Below, one piece after another: positions 26,349 through 35,185 of a DNA stretch of 64,000 nt. Where the stretch lies: the NCBI RefSeq assembly GCF_965204125.1, contig NZ_OZ241968.1, positions 2,914,001 through 2,978,000 of the forward strand, given 5' to 3'. Source of the DNA: Poriferisodalis sp965204125. Its GTDB lineage: Bacteria; Actinomycetota; Acidimicrobiia; Acidimicrobiales; Poriferisodalaceae. Position 1 is the first letter of the stretch; each line of letters opens with the position of its first letter. A model generated the notes under the pieces. The model did not search any database. It was not told where the DNA came from and worked only from the letters and a program-made list of their open reading frames with translations. A program made the translations under genes and the position numbers.

Positions 26349-27185
26349 TCATGGCGTCGTGCTCCTCGGACGCTGGAGGGCCAGCGATGCCACCACCAGC
26401 GTGATCGACGTGGCCAGCATGAGCGTCGAGATGGCGTTCAGCTCCGGCGTGACGCCCTGACGGATGGTGCTGAACACGTACACCGGCAGCGTCGTGGCGC
26501 CAGGCCCTGCCGTGAACGCCGAGATGACGACGTCATCGAGCGAGAGCGTCAGCGCCAGCAGGGCGCCCGCGGCGATGCCTGGCGCAATCAGCGGCAGCGT
26601 CACCCTCCTGAACGTACGCCACGGCGTGGCGTACAGATCACGCGCTGCCTCCTCCAGGGTGCGGTCGAACTGATCGAGACGGGCGCGTACCACCACAGCC
26701 ACGAATGAGATGTTGAACGCAATATGGCTGAGCGCGATGGTCGTGACGCCCAGCGTGAACCTCGGGCCGATCGTGTCGATGAGCTTGAAAACCTCGGCGA
26801 AGAACACCAGCAGCATGACGGCCATGGTGATGTCGGGGATGACGATGGGCAGGTAGACGGTGCCGTCCAGCGCTCTCCGGCCCTTGAAGCGGTAGCGGTC
26901 GAGCGCCAGCGCCACAGCGGTGCCCAGCACCGTGGACACGACGGTCGAGCTGATCGCCACGATGAGCGACACACGCAGGGCGCTGATCACCTGCGTATTG
27001 CCCAGCGCCTCGCCGTACCAGCGCGCCGAAAGGCCTTGCCAGACGTTGACCCGCTCGGAGTCGTTGAACGAGAAGACCACCAGCACCACGATCGGCACAT
27101 ACAGGAACGCGAAGACGAACCAGGCATTGGCCTTCAGCAGGTGTCTGGCCGAGCGCTTGGTGCCGGCGGTGCCCAGGGTGCTCAT
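26349..27185 (-). CDS. potC: Spermidine/putrescine ABC transporter permease PotC
   Basis: A 278-residue inner-membrane permease with six predicted helices and the EAA loop EEAARDLYATPWRTFRRVTLPLIAPG. ATG 27185 is chosen over the longer open frame because it lies 13 nt after the potB stop and directly before the normal N-terminal segment. FSFNDSERVNVWQGLSARWY is typical of PotC. It forms the channel with PotB. Confidence 0.92.
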   Translation of the reverse strand: MSTLGTAGTKRSARHLLKANAWFVFAFLYVPIVVLVVFSFNDSERVNVWQGLSARWYGEALGNTQVISALRVSLIVAISSTVVSTVLGTAVALALDRYRFKGRRALDGTVYLPIVIPDITMAVMLLVFFAEVFKLIDTIGPRFTLGVTTIALSHIAFNISFVAVVVRARLDQFDRTLEEAARDLYATPWRTFRRVTLPLIAPGIAAGALLALTLSLDDVVISAFTAGPGATTLPVYVFSTIRQGVTPELNAISTLMLATSITLVVASLALQRPRSTTP

Positions 27186-27198
27186 GACCTGTGACTCC

Positions 27199-28152
27199 TC
27201 ATCGCGTGACGCCCTGGGTTCGCTCGGCATTGGCGGAATTCCGCTGGTTGATGGCCACCGCGACGAGCATCGCCACGATCACCAGCACGCTCAGCGCCGC
27301 GCCCAGCGGCCAGTTGCGAGCGGCCTGGAACTGGCGTGCCACGTACGAGCCGATGAGCAGTGTCTTGGCGCCGCCCAGGATCTCCGGCACAACATAGGAG
27401 CCGAAGCTGGGCACGAACACCAGCACGCAGCCCGCCACGATGCCCGAGCGGGTGAGCGGCACGGTGACGCGCCAGAAGGCCTTCGCGCCGCTCGCGTAGA
27501 GGTCGCGGGCGGCCTCCACCAGGCGCCAGTCCATGCGCTCCAGCGCCACGTACAGCGGCAGCACCATGAAGGTGAGGAAGCCGTACACCATGCCCAGCAC
27601 CACCGCAGTGGGGGTGAACAGGATCCGGAACGTGCCGAAACCCATCGCCTCGCTGAGCGCCGAGGCGGGGCCGTTCGACCCGAGCAGGAAACGGATTGCA
27701 AAGATGCGCACCAGACCGTTGGTCCAGAACGGGATCATCACCAGCACGAGCAGCCGGGCGCGCAGCCGGGGAGGACGGGTGGCCAGGTAGTAGGCGAAGG
27801 GGTAGGCGACCACGAGACACAGCACGGTGGTGAGGAATGCCAGCCAGGCGGAGCGGGCGATGATGCCGAGGATCACGTCGTCGGCGATGCGCTCGTAGGA
27901 GTTGAGGTTCCAGCCGCTCAGCGAGGTGCGGCCCGTGGACGTGCGGGTCGCGAACGAGTACACGGTGATGAGGCCCAGCGGGACCACGAAGAAGATCAGC
28001 AGGTACAGCGCTCCGGGCGTGGCGATGAGCGTGCCGGTGCGCCGCTTCCTGCGCTGTGCGGCCAGTTCTGCAGGGGTCAACAATGGTGGCGTATCGGGTC
28101 CAGCATCTGTCGGCTGCGCCGCTGCAGGCTTGGCGCGACGCAGCGATGGCAT
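27199..28152 (-). CDS. potB: Spermidine/putrescine ABC transporter permease PotB
   Basis: A 317-residue permease with a Pro- and Ala-rich cytoplasmic N-terminus of about 45 residues before the first helix (LIATPGALYLLIFFVVPLGL). The EAA loop EAARDLYASGAKAFWRVTVPLTRSG is present. Its ATG overlaps the potA stop by one base, so translation is coupled. Confidence 0.92.
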   Translation of the reverse strand: MPSLRRAKPAAAQPTDAGPDTPPLLTPAELAAQRRKRRTGTLIATPGALYLLIFFVVPLGLITVYSFATRTSTGRTSLSGWNLNSYERIADDVILGIIARSAWLAFLTTVLCLVVAYPFAYYLATRPPRLRARLLVLVMIPFWTNGLVRIFAIRFLLGSNGPASALSEAMGFGTFRILFTPTAVVLGMVYGFLTFMVLPLYVALERMDWRLVEAARDLYASGAKAFWRVTVPLTRSGIVAGCVLVFVPSFGSYVVPEILGGAKTLLIGSYVARQFQAARNWPLGAALSVLVIVAMLVAVAINQRNSANAERTQGVTR

Positions 28153-29294
28153 CAGTCTGCGACCACCGTCGTCGCCTCGGGCGACCAGCTGACCGAGACG
28201 GGTTCACCGGCGGTAAGCGCCGCTGAGCCGGTTTCCGAGCGTGCGGTGATGGTGGCCGCTCGTTCGCCTGCGTGCGTCCCGCTGGCACCGGCGGTGGGGC
28301 CGATCGCGACCGTGTACACGAACGCGTGCCCGAGATAGGTGGCGTCGGTGATGACGCCGTCGAGGCAAGGGGCGCCCGCTGGCGCCTCGCTGCGGCGATG
28401 CAGCCGCACCTGCTCAGGGCGCACGCTCAGCGCTGCCGGGGAGCCGACAGCCAGTTCGTTCGCGGCGGCTACCACTGCGCCGGCATCCAGCCGCACCACA
28501 GAGGGGCTCTCGGTGACGCCTTCGAGCAGGTTGGTGCGCCCGATGAAGTCGGCTACGAAGCGGTTCGCGGGATGCTCGTACACCTCTGCTGGCGTGCCGA
28601 CCTGCAGCAGCCGGCCCTCTGACATGACGCCCACGCGGTCGCTCATGGCCAGGGCTTCCTCTTGATCGTGCGTGACGAAGACGAACGTGATGCCCACCTC
28701 GCGCTGCAGGGCCTTCAGCTCCACCTGCATCTCCTGGCGCAGCTTCAGGTCGAGCGCTCCGAGCGGCTCGTCGAGCAGCAGCACCTTGGGGTGATTCACC
28801 AGGGCTCGTGCGAGAGCGACGCGCTGCTGCTGGCCGCCTGAGAGCTGCGAAGGCCGGCGATGCTCCATGCCTTCGAGTTGCACCAGGGCGGTGGCCTCAG
28901 CGACCTGGCGGTCGGCATCGGGGCCGCGGATGCCCCGCATCTGCAGTCCGAATGCGATGTTCTGCGCCACCGTCATGTGGGGGAAGAGGGCGTAGGCCTG
29001 GAACACGGTGTTGACCGGTCGCCGGTCGGGAGGCCACGATGCGACTTCCTCGCCGAAGATCGCCAGGCGTCCCTCGCTGGGGATGTCGAGGCCGGCGATC
29101 ATCCGCAGCGTGGTGGTCTTGCCGCATCCTGACGGCCCGAGCAATGCGAAGAATTCGCCGTCGCCGATCTGCAGGTCAACGCCGTCGACTGCCACGACAT
29201 CACCGAATCGCTTGGAGATGCCGTGCATTTCCACGGCGGGCACGCCGGAACCAGCATCGGGCGGTGGCGCGGACAACATGTCCTCGCTGCTCAT
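28152..29294 (-). CDS. potA: Spermidine/putrescine ABC transporter ATPase PotA
   Basis: A 380-residue ATPase: Walker A GPSGCGKTT, Q-loop VFQAYALFPHM, signature LSGGQQQR, Walker B VLLLDEPLGALD, H-loop in FVTHDQEEA, followed by a C-terminal TOBE regulatory domain. It energises PotBC. Its ATG overlaps the agmatinase stop (ATGA) and its own stop overlaps potB, so agmatinase, potA and potB are one coupled transcript. Confidence 0.93.
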   Translation of the reverse strand: MSSEDMLSAPPPDAGSGVPAVEMHGISKRFGDVVAVDGVDLQIGDGEFFALLGPSGCGKTTTLRMIAGLDIPSEGRLAIFGEEVASWPPDRRPVNTVFQAYALFPHMTVAQNIAFGLQMRGIRGPDADRQVAEATALVQLEGMEHRRPSQLSGGQQQRVALARALVNHPKVLLLDEPLGALDLKLRQEMQVELKALQREVGITFVFVTHDQEEALAMSDRVGVMSEGRLLQVGTPAEVYEHPANRFVADFIGRTNLLEGVTESPSVVRLDAGAVVAAANELAVGSPAALSVRPEQVRLHRRSEAPAGAPCLDGVITDATYLGHAFVYTVAIGPTAGASGTHAGERAATITARSETGSAALTAGEPVSVSWSPEATTVVAD

Positions 29295-30316
29295 GTCAGC
29301 CCCAGCGGCTGTGCAGGCGCCCCGGCACGAACGGCCTGCGTGCAGATGAAGTCGTGAGCGAGCGTTGCAGCCGCCAAGGCGGTGATCTCTGATATGTCGT
29401 ACGCGGGGGCGACCTCGACCACGTCCATCCCCACGATGTCAAAGGGGGCGAGGCCCCGCACGATCTCCAGCGATTGCGCGGTGGTGAGCCCTCCTGACAC
29501 CGGCGTGCCGGTGCCCGGGGCAAATGCCGGATCGATGCAGTCGATGTCGAAGGTCACGTAGGCCCGGCGGTCGGCGACCTTCTCCCGCACGACCTCGAGC
29601 ACAGCAGCGGGTCCGTTGCGGTGCACCCAGGGCGCACCGAGCACGGTGAACCCGTAGTCGTCGTCGTTGTGGGTGCGGATGCCGATCTGGACCGACGCAG
29701 ACGGGTCGATGATGCCTTCTTGCAGCGCTCGCAGGAACATCGAGCCGTGATCGAGGCGGCCCTCGTCGTCGGGCCAAGTGTCGGGATGCGCGTCGAAATG
29801 GATGAGCGATAGCGGCCCGTGCTTGGCCGCATGGGCCCGCAGGATCGGATAGGTGACGAAGTGGTCGCCGCCGAACGTCACCATCTGCGCGCCGTGAGCC
29901 AGGATCTCCGTGCAGTGGGCCTCGATTCGCTCGACGGCCTCGGTGGGGTGGCCGTAGTCGATGAAGCAGTCGCCGTAATCGACCACGGCGAGAAAGGCAA
30001 ACGGATCGAATCCGAAGGGGTAGGCGTCGAGCTCGGCGAGTCCTGTTGACGCTGCCCGGATGGCGCGCGGACCGAGCCGAGCACCCGGCCGGTTCGACGT
30101 CGCCATGTCGAACGGGATGCCCGACACGACGATGTCGGCGTCGGCGATGTCGCGGGTGTAGCGGCGTCGCAGGAACGACAGCGCGCCGCCATAGGTCATC
30201 TCGGGTTTGCGGCCGTGAAGGTCGTCTGAGCGGAATGCCTGGTCGCCGAGCGTCTCGGCGTCGGAGCCGGCGATCAAGCCTCCTCCGCCCGCCGCGGGAT
30301 CGGTGCTGTCGCTCAC
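29291..30316 (-). CDS. speB: Agmatinase / ureohydrolase family protein
   Basis: A Mn2+ ureohydrolase that probably converts agmatine to putrescine and urea; guanidinobutyrase is an alternative. Manganese ligands appear in order: GGDH (149-152), DAHPD (175-179) and FDIDCIDPAFAPGTGTP. The GTG at 30316 is chosen because it overlaps the upstream stop as GTGA; an ATG at 30346 is open but lies inside the GNAT gene. The 341-residue length is typical. Its place inside the pot operon links imported or internal agmatine to polyamine metabolism. Confidence 0.87.
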   Translation of the reverse strand: MSDSTDPAAGGGGLIAGSDAETLGDQAFRSDDLHGRKPEMTYGGALSFLRRRYTRDIADADIVVSGIPFDMATSNRPGARLGPRAIRAASTGLAELDAYPFGFDPFAFLAVVDYGDCFIDYGHPTEAVERIEAHCTEILAHGAQMVTFGGDHFVTYPILRAHAAKHGPLSLIHFDAHPDTWPDDEGRLDHGSMFLRALQEGIIDPSASVQIGIRTHNDDDYGFTVLGAPWVHRNGPAAVLEVVREKVADRRAYVTFDIDCIDPAFAPGTGTPVSGGLTTAQSLEIVRGLAPFDIVGMDVVEVAPAYDISEITALAAATLAHDFICTQAVRAGAPAQPLGLT

Positions 30317-30981
30317 GCGCCGCTCTGTAGTTGTGGGTTGCGCCACACGATCAAGGCAGCCCAGCTGTCAGTTGCCGGATCGGCGATGTAGTTCGGCAGG
30401 CCGCACACTGCCTCGAACCCGTTCTCGATCTGGAAGCTCAGCGTCCTGTCGTACAGCCGGCCTTCCCGCACCTCGGCGATGTACTCGTCGGCGCTCATGT
30501 TTTCCTTGTGCTCGGCGTAGCCGGGGATGACGCCGCCTGCCACGATGCCGTCCAGGCCGAGATCGATGCAGACCTGCTTGCGCAGCACGTAGAGTTCAGC
30601 GCCGATGCCCTTGCGCCGGTGGGAAAGCCGGGTGGCGATGCTGGTGCCGTAGTACCAGCGCCCGTCGGGATCGTGCCCGCTGGCGCTGTGGTCTTCGGGG
30701 ACCAGATCGGCGATCGTGTGAATCGGGTTCTCCCAGTCGAAGTCGCAGCAGATGCCGACCCCCATGGCCACGAGCTCGTCGCCGTCGAATCCTGCGAAGC
30801 AGCCCTCGGGGAAGTCCTGCGCCAGCTGGCTAAAGCCTTGGGCGTCATAGAGGTCGGCGCGGTCTGCGGTCGGGTGGGAGGCCAGCTCCAGGGCCTCCAG
30901 TTCGGCAGCCCACTCCGGGAGGATCCGGGCGTATCGCAGGCCCGAGCGCTCGCCGACTGACACGGCTTCGATCTCACGCAT
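30313..30981 (-). CDS. GNAT-family N-acetyltransferase
   Basis: A 222-residue acetyltransferase fold. The acetyl-CoA loop is in RLSHRRKGIGAELYVLRKQV. The start at ATG 30981 is chosen since the longer open frame would run into the divergent oxidase gene. It is the first gene of the polyamine operon, and its stop overlaps the agmatinase GTG. By context it may acetylate a polyamine or an amino-acid intermediate, but the acceptor cannot be read from sequence. Confidence 0.78.
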   Translation of the reverse strand: MREIEAVSVGERSGLRYARILPEWAAELEALELASHPTADRADLYDAQGFSQLAQDFPEGCFAGFDGDELVAMGVGICCDFDWENPIHTIADLVPEDHSASGHDPDGRWYYGTSIATRLSHRRKGIGAELYVLRKQVCIDLGLDGIVAGGVIPGYAEHKENMSADEYIAEVREGRLYDRTLSFQIENGFEAVCGLPNYIADPATDSWAALIVWRNPQLQSGA

Positions 30982-31008
30982 CGCAGCACCCCCGCGGCGC
31001 CTGCCGCA

Positions 31009-31025
31009 CTCAGCCGCCGGCTGAG
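31009..31025. promoter_or_regulatory. Perfect palindrome in the divergent polyamine promoter region
   Basis: CTCAGCCGCCGGCTGAG: seven-base arms around GCC, in the 97-bp gap between the GNAT/agmatinase/pot operon and the PuuB-like oxidase gene. The central position and exact symmetry suit a shared operator for a dimeric regulator. The regulator is not encoded next to it. Confidence 0.5.
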
Positions 31026-31078
31026 AGATTATCCCTGCGCCGGGAAGCGGCTGGCAGCGGCAGTAGTTTTCGAAGGGG

Positions 31079-32530
31079 ATGGCCGCTGCACTGGACTCGG
31101 ATCCTTGGTCGCTGGAGACGGCATCGACGACGCCGCTGTGGATCGACCGGCTCGAGCCGCCTGTCGCGCCCCGTCCCGCTGTCGAGGGTGATCTCGACGT
31201 CGACGTCGCCATCGTGGGCGGCGGCTTCAGCGGCCTGTGGACCGCCTACTACCTCAAGCGGCTGGAGCCTGCGATGCGTGTGGTTGTGCTGGAGCGGCAC
31301 CACTGCGGCTTCGGTGCGTCGGGGCGCAACGGGGGTTGGGCGGTGGGGGAGCTGGCCGGCTCGGTTGCCGATTACGCGCGGCGTTCCAGCCCGACCGAAT
31401 CTCGGCGCCTGCTGCGAGCCGTGTTCGACGCCGTCGACGAGATCGGGCGTGTGGCATCCGCTGAGGGCATCGACTGCGACTACGCCAAAGGCGGCACCAT
31501 CAGGGTGGCGCGCACGGGTCCCCAAGCGGAGCGGCAGGTCGCCGAGATAGCCGAAGCTCGCAGCTTCGGGCTGACCGAAGACGAGATCCGCCTGCTCGAT
31601 GCTGACGAAGCACGCGAGCAGCTCAACGCCACCGATGTGCGCAGCGGTGTCCTGCTCGGCCCTTCTGCGGTAGTGGATCCCGCCAAGCTGGCGCTGGGGC
31701 TGGCCTGCGCCGCCGAAGCGGCGGGGGTGGAGATCTACGAGCAGACTCGTGTAGCCGGTTTCGACGGCGGTGCGGTGCAGATTGCCGCAGAGGGCGCTCG
31801 TGGCTCGCCGATGAGCCGCGGCCGCCGCGAAGTTCGGGCCCCGGTGATCGTTCGCGCCACCGAGGCGTACACGAGAGATCTGCAGGGCTTGCGGCGGGAC
31901 ATCTTGCCCGTCTATTCGCGGATGATCGCCACCGAGCCGCTGCCTGATGCAGTCTTCGACGACATCGGCCTCGCCAACCGGCCGAGCTTCGCCGACGATC
32001 GCCGCATGGTCACCTACGGACAGCGCACTGCCGACAACCGGATCGCTTTCGGCGCCACCGGGGAGCCGTACAGCTTCGGCTCCCGGATTGTGCCCGCTGC
32101 CGAGACGCATCTGGGTATGCACCGGCGGATCTGGCGGGTGCTTTCCGAGATGCTGCCGCAGGTGGCCGAGGCGCGTGTCACCCACCGCTGGGGCGGGGTG
32201 CTGGGCATCCCGCGCAACTGGCTGCCCGGCGTGCGTTTCGACCCGCGCAACGGCGAAGGCGTGCTGGGCGGCTACGTGGGCGAGGGCGTGGCAGCGTCCA
32301 ACTTGGCTGGCCGCACCATGGCCGAGATGATCGCCGAGCGCGATACCGAGCGCACGAGCCTGCCCTGGGTGGGGGTGAGCTCGCGTCGGTGGGAGCCGGA
32401 GCCGCTGCGCTGGCTCGGTGTGCGGGCCAGCCGCGCTCTGCTCGGAATTGCCGATGAGCGCGAACTGCGCTCGGACCGTCCGGATCGCCTGATGTCAGGG
32501 ATTGCGAAGTTTCTCCGCGGCGGCCACTAG
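31079..32530 (+). CDS. FAD-dependent amine oxidase of the DAO family, PuuB/OrdL-like
   Basis: A 483-residue FAD oxidoreductase. The Rossmann motif is VAIVGGGFSGLWTAYYLKR, followed by FGASGRNGGW, a motif characteristic of gamma-glutamylputrescine oxidase and related DAO-fold enzymes. The C-terminal GGYVGEGVAASNLAGRTMAE binds FAD. It probably oxidises an amine derived from putrescine, since it is divergent from the agmatinase/pot operon. No PuuA ligase is in the window, so free or N-acetylated polyamine may be the substrate. Confidence 0.87.
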   Translation: MAAALDSDPWSLETASTTPLWIDRLEPPVAPRPAVEGDLDVDVAIVGGGFSGLWTAYYLKRLEPAMRVVVLERHHCGFGASGRNGGWAVGELAGSVADYARRSSPTESRRLLRAVFDAVDEIGRVASAEGIDCDYAKGGTIRVARTGPQAERQVAEIAEARSFGLTEDEIRLLDADEAREQLNATDVRSGVLLGPSAVVDPAKLALGLACAAEAAGVEIYEQTRVAGFDGGAVQIAAEGARGSPMSRGRREVRAPVIVRATEAYTRDLQGLRRDILPVYSRMIATEPLPDAVFDDIGLANRPSFADDRRMVTYGQRTADNRIAFGATGEPYSFGSRIVPAAETHLGMHRRIWRVLSEMLPQVAEARVTHRWGGVLGIPRNWLPGVRFDPRNGEGVLGGYVGEGVAASNLAGRTMAEMIAERDTERTSLPWVGVSSRRWEPEPLRWLGVRASRALLGIADERELRSDRPDRLMSGIAKFLRGGH

Positions 32531-32564
32531 TCCCGTTGCGAGGCGGCGCAGATTGGGCGACGCC

Positions 32565-33491
32565 TCAGTCGCAGTCGAGGCGGTAAGCGCCCTGGTGGGG
32601 GACCATGACGCCGGCGGTGGGTCCCCCGAAGTGGGTGCCGATCACCAGGGTCTCGCCGTCGGCCCAGTCGCCGAACGCCACGTGGCGGGTGCGGCGGGCC
32701 TCGTCTGGGTCGGTGTCGAACATCGAGCTGAGGTCGGGGTCGGCCAGCTGCATCGGGGTGTGCGCCATGTCGCCGGTGATGATCGCTCGCTTACCGCCGC
32801 TGGAGATCACCACCGAGAGGTGCCCCGGCGTGTGGCCCGGCGTGGACTGGAACGACACCTCTGAGCAGATGCTGTCGACCGCTTCGACCATGTTGGCGCG
32901 GTCCGCGGCGGCGATGGGAGCCACCGAGTCCTCGAACACGGCATCCCCGAAGAGGTCTTCGTGATTGGCCCAGTAGTCGTACTCGGGCGCGCAGAACAGG
33001 TACTCCGCGTTGGGGAATGTGGGCACCCATTCGCCGTCGGCATTCAGGCAGGTGTTCCAGCCCACATGGTCCACGTGCAGGTGGGTGCACACCACATGGG
33101 TGATCGACTCGGGCGGGAAGCCCGCTGCGGCCATATCGTCGAGGAACGGACCTTGCTGGCGGTGCCACAGCGGGTTGGTGCGTTCCTTGTCGTTGCCGAC
33201 GCAGGTGTCCACCGCGATGCGGTGTTCGCCTGCCGAGATCACGCAGGTATGGATGCGCTGCAGCAGGTAGCCGTCGTCGCTGACGAAATGCGGGCGCAGC
33301 CACGGTGCGGCTTCCGCTCGGGCCAGCACGCCGCCCTTGCTGACGCCGTCGTAGAGGAAGCGAGGCGAGGTTGGCGTGGCGGCCTCCGAGACGGATGTGA
33401 TGGACACCTCGCCGATCTGCCAGTGCTGCGGCTCGGCACGCTCGCTGCCGGCGTCTGTCTGGTCGGCCTCGCTCTCAGCGGCGGCGTTCAC
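32565..33491 (-). CDS. MBL-fold metallo-hydrolase
   Basis: A 308-residue metallo-beta-lactamase-fold protein with the metal motif THLHVDH (His137, His139, Asp141, His142), a third ligand in STPGHTPGH, and GDMAHTP downstream. It resembles quorum-quenching-lactonase-like or aryl-hydrolase groups of the fold, with no clear substrate. The GTG at 33491 overlaps the previous stop as GTGA, so the start is well supported although the frame is open upstream. It is the second gene of a two-gene operon. Confidence 0.87.
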   Translation of the reverse strand: MNAAAESEADQTDAGSERAEPQHWQIGEVSITSVSEAATPTSPRFLYDGVSKGGVLARAEAAPWLRPHFVSDDGYLLQRIHTCVISAGEHRIAVDTCVGNDKERTNPLWHRQQGPFLDDMAAAGFPPESITHVVCTHLHVDHVGWNTCLNADGEWVPTFPNAEYLFCAPEYDYWANHEDLFGDAVFEDSVAPIAAADRANMVEAVDSICSEVSFQSTPGHTPGHLSVVISSGGKRAIITGDMAHTPMQLADPDLSSMFDTDPDEARRTRHVAFGDWADGETLVIGTHFGGPTAGVMVPHQGAYRLDCD

Positions 33492-34039
33492 GGCTGGCGC
33501 CCGACGTAGCCCAGGTAGCGGTGCGACATCGGCGCGTCGTCGGGCACATCGACCGCATCGGTGATCAGCCTCCACTTGCGGGGAATGTCGCCCAAGGCTT
33601 GCACCCGAGCGAGGGTGGCCTCGCACAGGTCGTCGGGCAGGTCGATGGGGTTGCCGCTGGCCTGGGCCAGGTCCCATGCGTGGGTCAGCGGATCCCACTG
33701 CACCATGCCCACGAAGTTCTCGAAGCTCATCGGCCCGAACCAGTACTTGTCCTCGGCGGAGAGGTCGGCGCCGTCGATTGCGGCGAGCACGCCGTCGCGG
33801 GTGGTCTGCCATTGGGCCGGCGGATCGCCGGCGTCGTCGGCCATCTGGGGCATGCCCACCTCGCCGGTGCGGGCGATGCCGGCGAGCGCGTCGAGCACGC
33901 CGCACTGGTGACGCAGCAGCTCGGTCGCATTCCAGTCGGCGCACGGCGTGTCGTTGGCCCAGGCATCGTCGGGCACGCTGGCCACCACCGAGTCGAAGAG
34001 CTCGACGGAGCGCTTGAATTGGTCAACGATCTCGCTCAT
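33488..34039 (-). CDS. TIGR03086-type metal-binding protein (DinB/maleylpyruvate isomerase N-domain fold)
   Basis: A 183-residue four-helix protein with PDDAWANDTPCADWNATELLRHQ and DPLTHAWDLAQASG, the family metal-binding His positions. In actinobacteria these proteins are linked to mycothiol-dependent chemistry, but this member has no known reaction. ATG 34039 is preferred because GGGAGG lies 9 nt upstream. It is cotranscribed with the MBL hydrolase. Confidence 0.83.
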   Translation of the reverse strand: MSEIVDQFKRSVELFDSVVASVPDDAWANDTPCADWNATELLRHQCGVLDALAGIARTGEVGMPQMADDAGDPPAQWQTTRDGVLAAIDGADLSAEDKYWFGPMSFENFVGMVQWDPLTHAWDLAQASGNPIDLPDDLCEATLARVQALGDIPRKWRLITDAVDVPDDAPMSHRYLGYVGRQP

Positions 34040-34115
34040 CGGCAAGAACCTCCCTGTGTGGTCGCAACCGAGCGGCGACCTGCGGCGGATGCCGATGGTA
34101 GGCCGACGAGCGCCC

Positions 34116-34219
34116 GCAAGCCCGTGTCAGTCGGCGTCGACGAGATTGACGCGCGGTCCGGCAAGTGCCGGCAAGCCCGTTCAGTCGGCGTCGACGAGGT
34201 TGACGCGCAGGCCAGCGAG
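34116..34219. repeat. Duplicated 3' end of the VOC gene
   Basis: About 50 bp starting at 34116 recurs at 34171 with a few differences. The second copy contains the real end of the VOC gene (stop at 34181); the first is an untranslated duplicate just beyond it. It explains most of the gap between the VOC stop and the next gene. Confidence 0.75.
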
Positions 34220-34966
34220 CGCGACCTGGCTGTCGTTCACGTAGCAGTCCCGCGTGCGGGCTGCTGCGAGCACCGCTGCGCGGTCGACAGTCGTGACATC
34301 GATGGCACCGAGGCCTTCGCCGCGCCCGTCGGCTTCCGGCACAAATCTGAGGGTGGCGTTGTCGAGCTGGATCGTGGGGTGGCCGTCGGCATCGGTGTCG
34401 AGGTCGATCTGCGCGATCTGGCTCCAACGCTCGGCCAAGCGCTGCGGGTCGGGGCTCTGGAGCTCGGCGGCGGCGATGTTGCTCACCCTGTCGGTGCAGA
34501 CGTAGGGCTCCCAGTAGGAGCCGGCAGGCGTCCAAGCGCCTCCGACGTCGTCGCCGGTGGGTCCGGTCATCTGGTCCATCTCGAAGAAGGCACCGCCGGT
34601 GTCGGCCGGGTGCAGCTGCATGCCGACATGGCCCTCTTCTGGGAAGTTCATCTCGAATGCGATCCGGATGCCCAACTCGTCGACGTGGGCACGGCGCGCA
34701 GCAACGTCGCTGACCTGGGTGATGACCATGTACCCGGTGTCGCCGCCGCGCCGCTGCTGGTACCGGCCGGCAGCAGTGTCTTCTTGGATCGGCGTGACGC
34801 ACTCGAGGAACTGGGTGCCCACCGGCCACAGCACATTCTTGAGGCCGAAGATGCCGACACCGGGATCGGTGAAGCACGGCTCAACGCCGAGAACGCTCTG
34901 GATGTCCGCCGAGGTCTGGGCCAAGTCGGCAGTAGTAACAGCAATCTGACGAAGACGAATCCACAT
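34181..34966 (-). CDS. VOC (glyoxalase/dioxygenase superfamily) protein
   Basis: A 261-residue protein with two betaalphabetabetabeta halves: MWIRLRQIAVTTADL...ECVTPIQEDTAAGRY and a second half ending in an LRFVPEADGR-type strand. Metal ligands are not all obvious, so it may be a non-catalytic binder. ATG 34966 is chosen since TAGGGT (34974-34979) lies 7 nt upstream (leaderless) and the domain starts at once; the longer open frame is not used. Confidence 0.8.
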   Translation of the reverse strand: MWIRLRQIAVTTADLAQTSADIQSVLGVEPCFTDPGVGIFGLKNVLWPVGTQFLECVTPIQEDTAAGRYQQRRGGDTGYMVITQVSDVAARRAHVDELGIRIAFEMNFPEEGHVGMQLHPADTGGAFFEMDQMTGPTGDDVGGAWTPAGSYWEPYVCTDRVSNIAAAELQSPDPQRLAERWSQIAQIDLDTDADGHPTIQLDNATLRFVPEADGRGEGLGAIDVTTVDRAAVLAAARTRDCYVNDSQVALAGLRVNLVDAD

Positions 34967-35185
34967 GCCCGCCACCCTAGGAGAGCGGCCTGCACGGTGC
35001 CCGCTCGCCGCAGGACTCCACATACATCCCGCAGCTGGGCCGCCGACCCGGGTGGCAGGCAGATGCCGAGGCAGCAGCCCTCGAACATCAGCAATTACCT
35101 CGCACATGGCTCTGTGCCGATCGTCGCCCAGCTTCGGGAATCCATGGGTCCGGCGCTGGCTGAGCGGACCGTTGCGGTTGGTCGG

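Noticed and set aside
30982..31212. N-terminal extension of the GNAT gene to 31212
   Set aside because: It would overlap the divergent oxidase gene and is low-complexity; ATG 30981 begins the domain.
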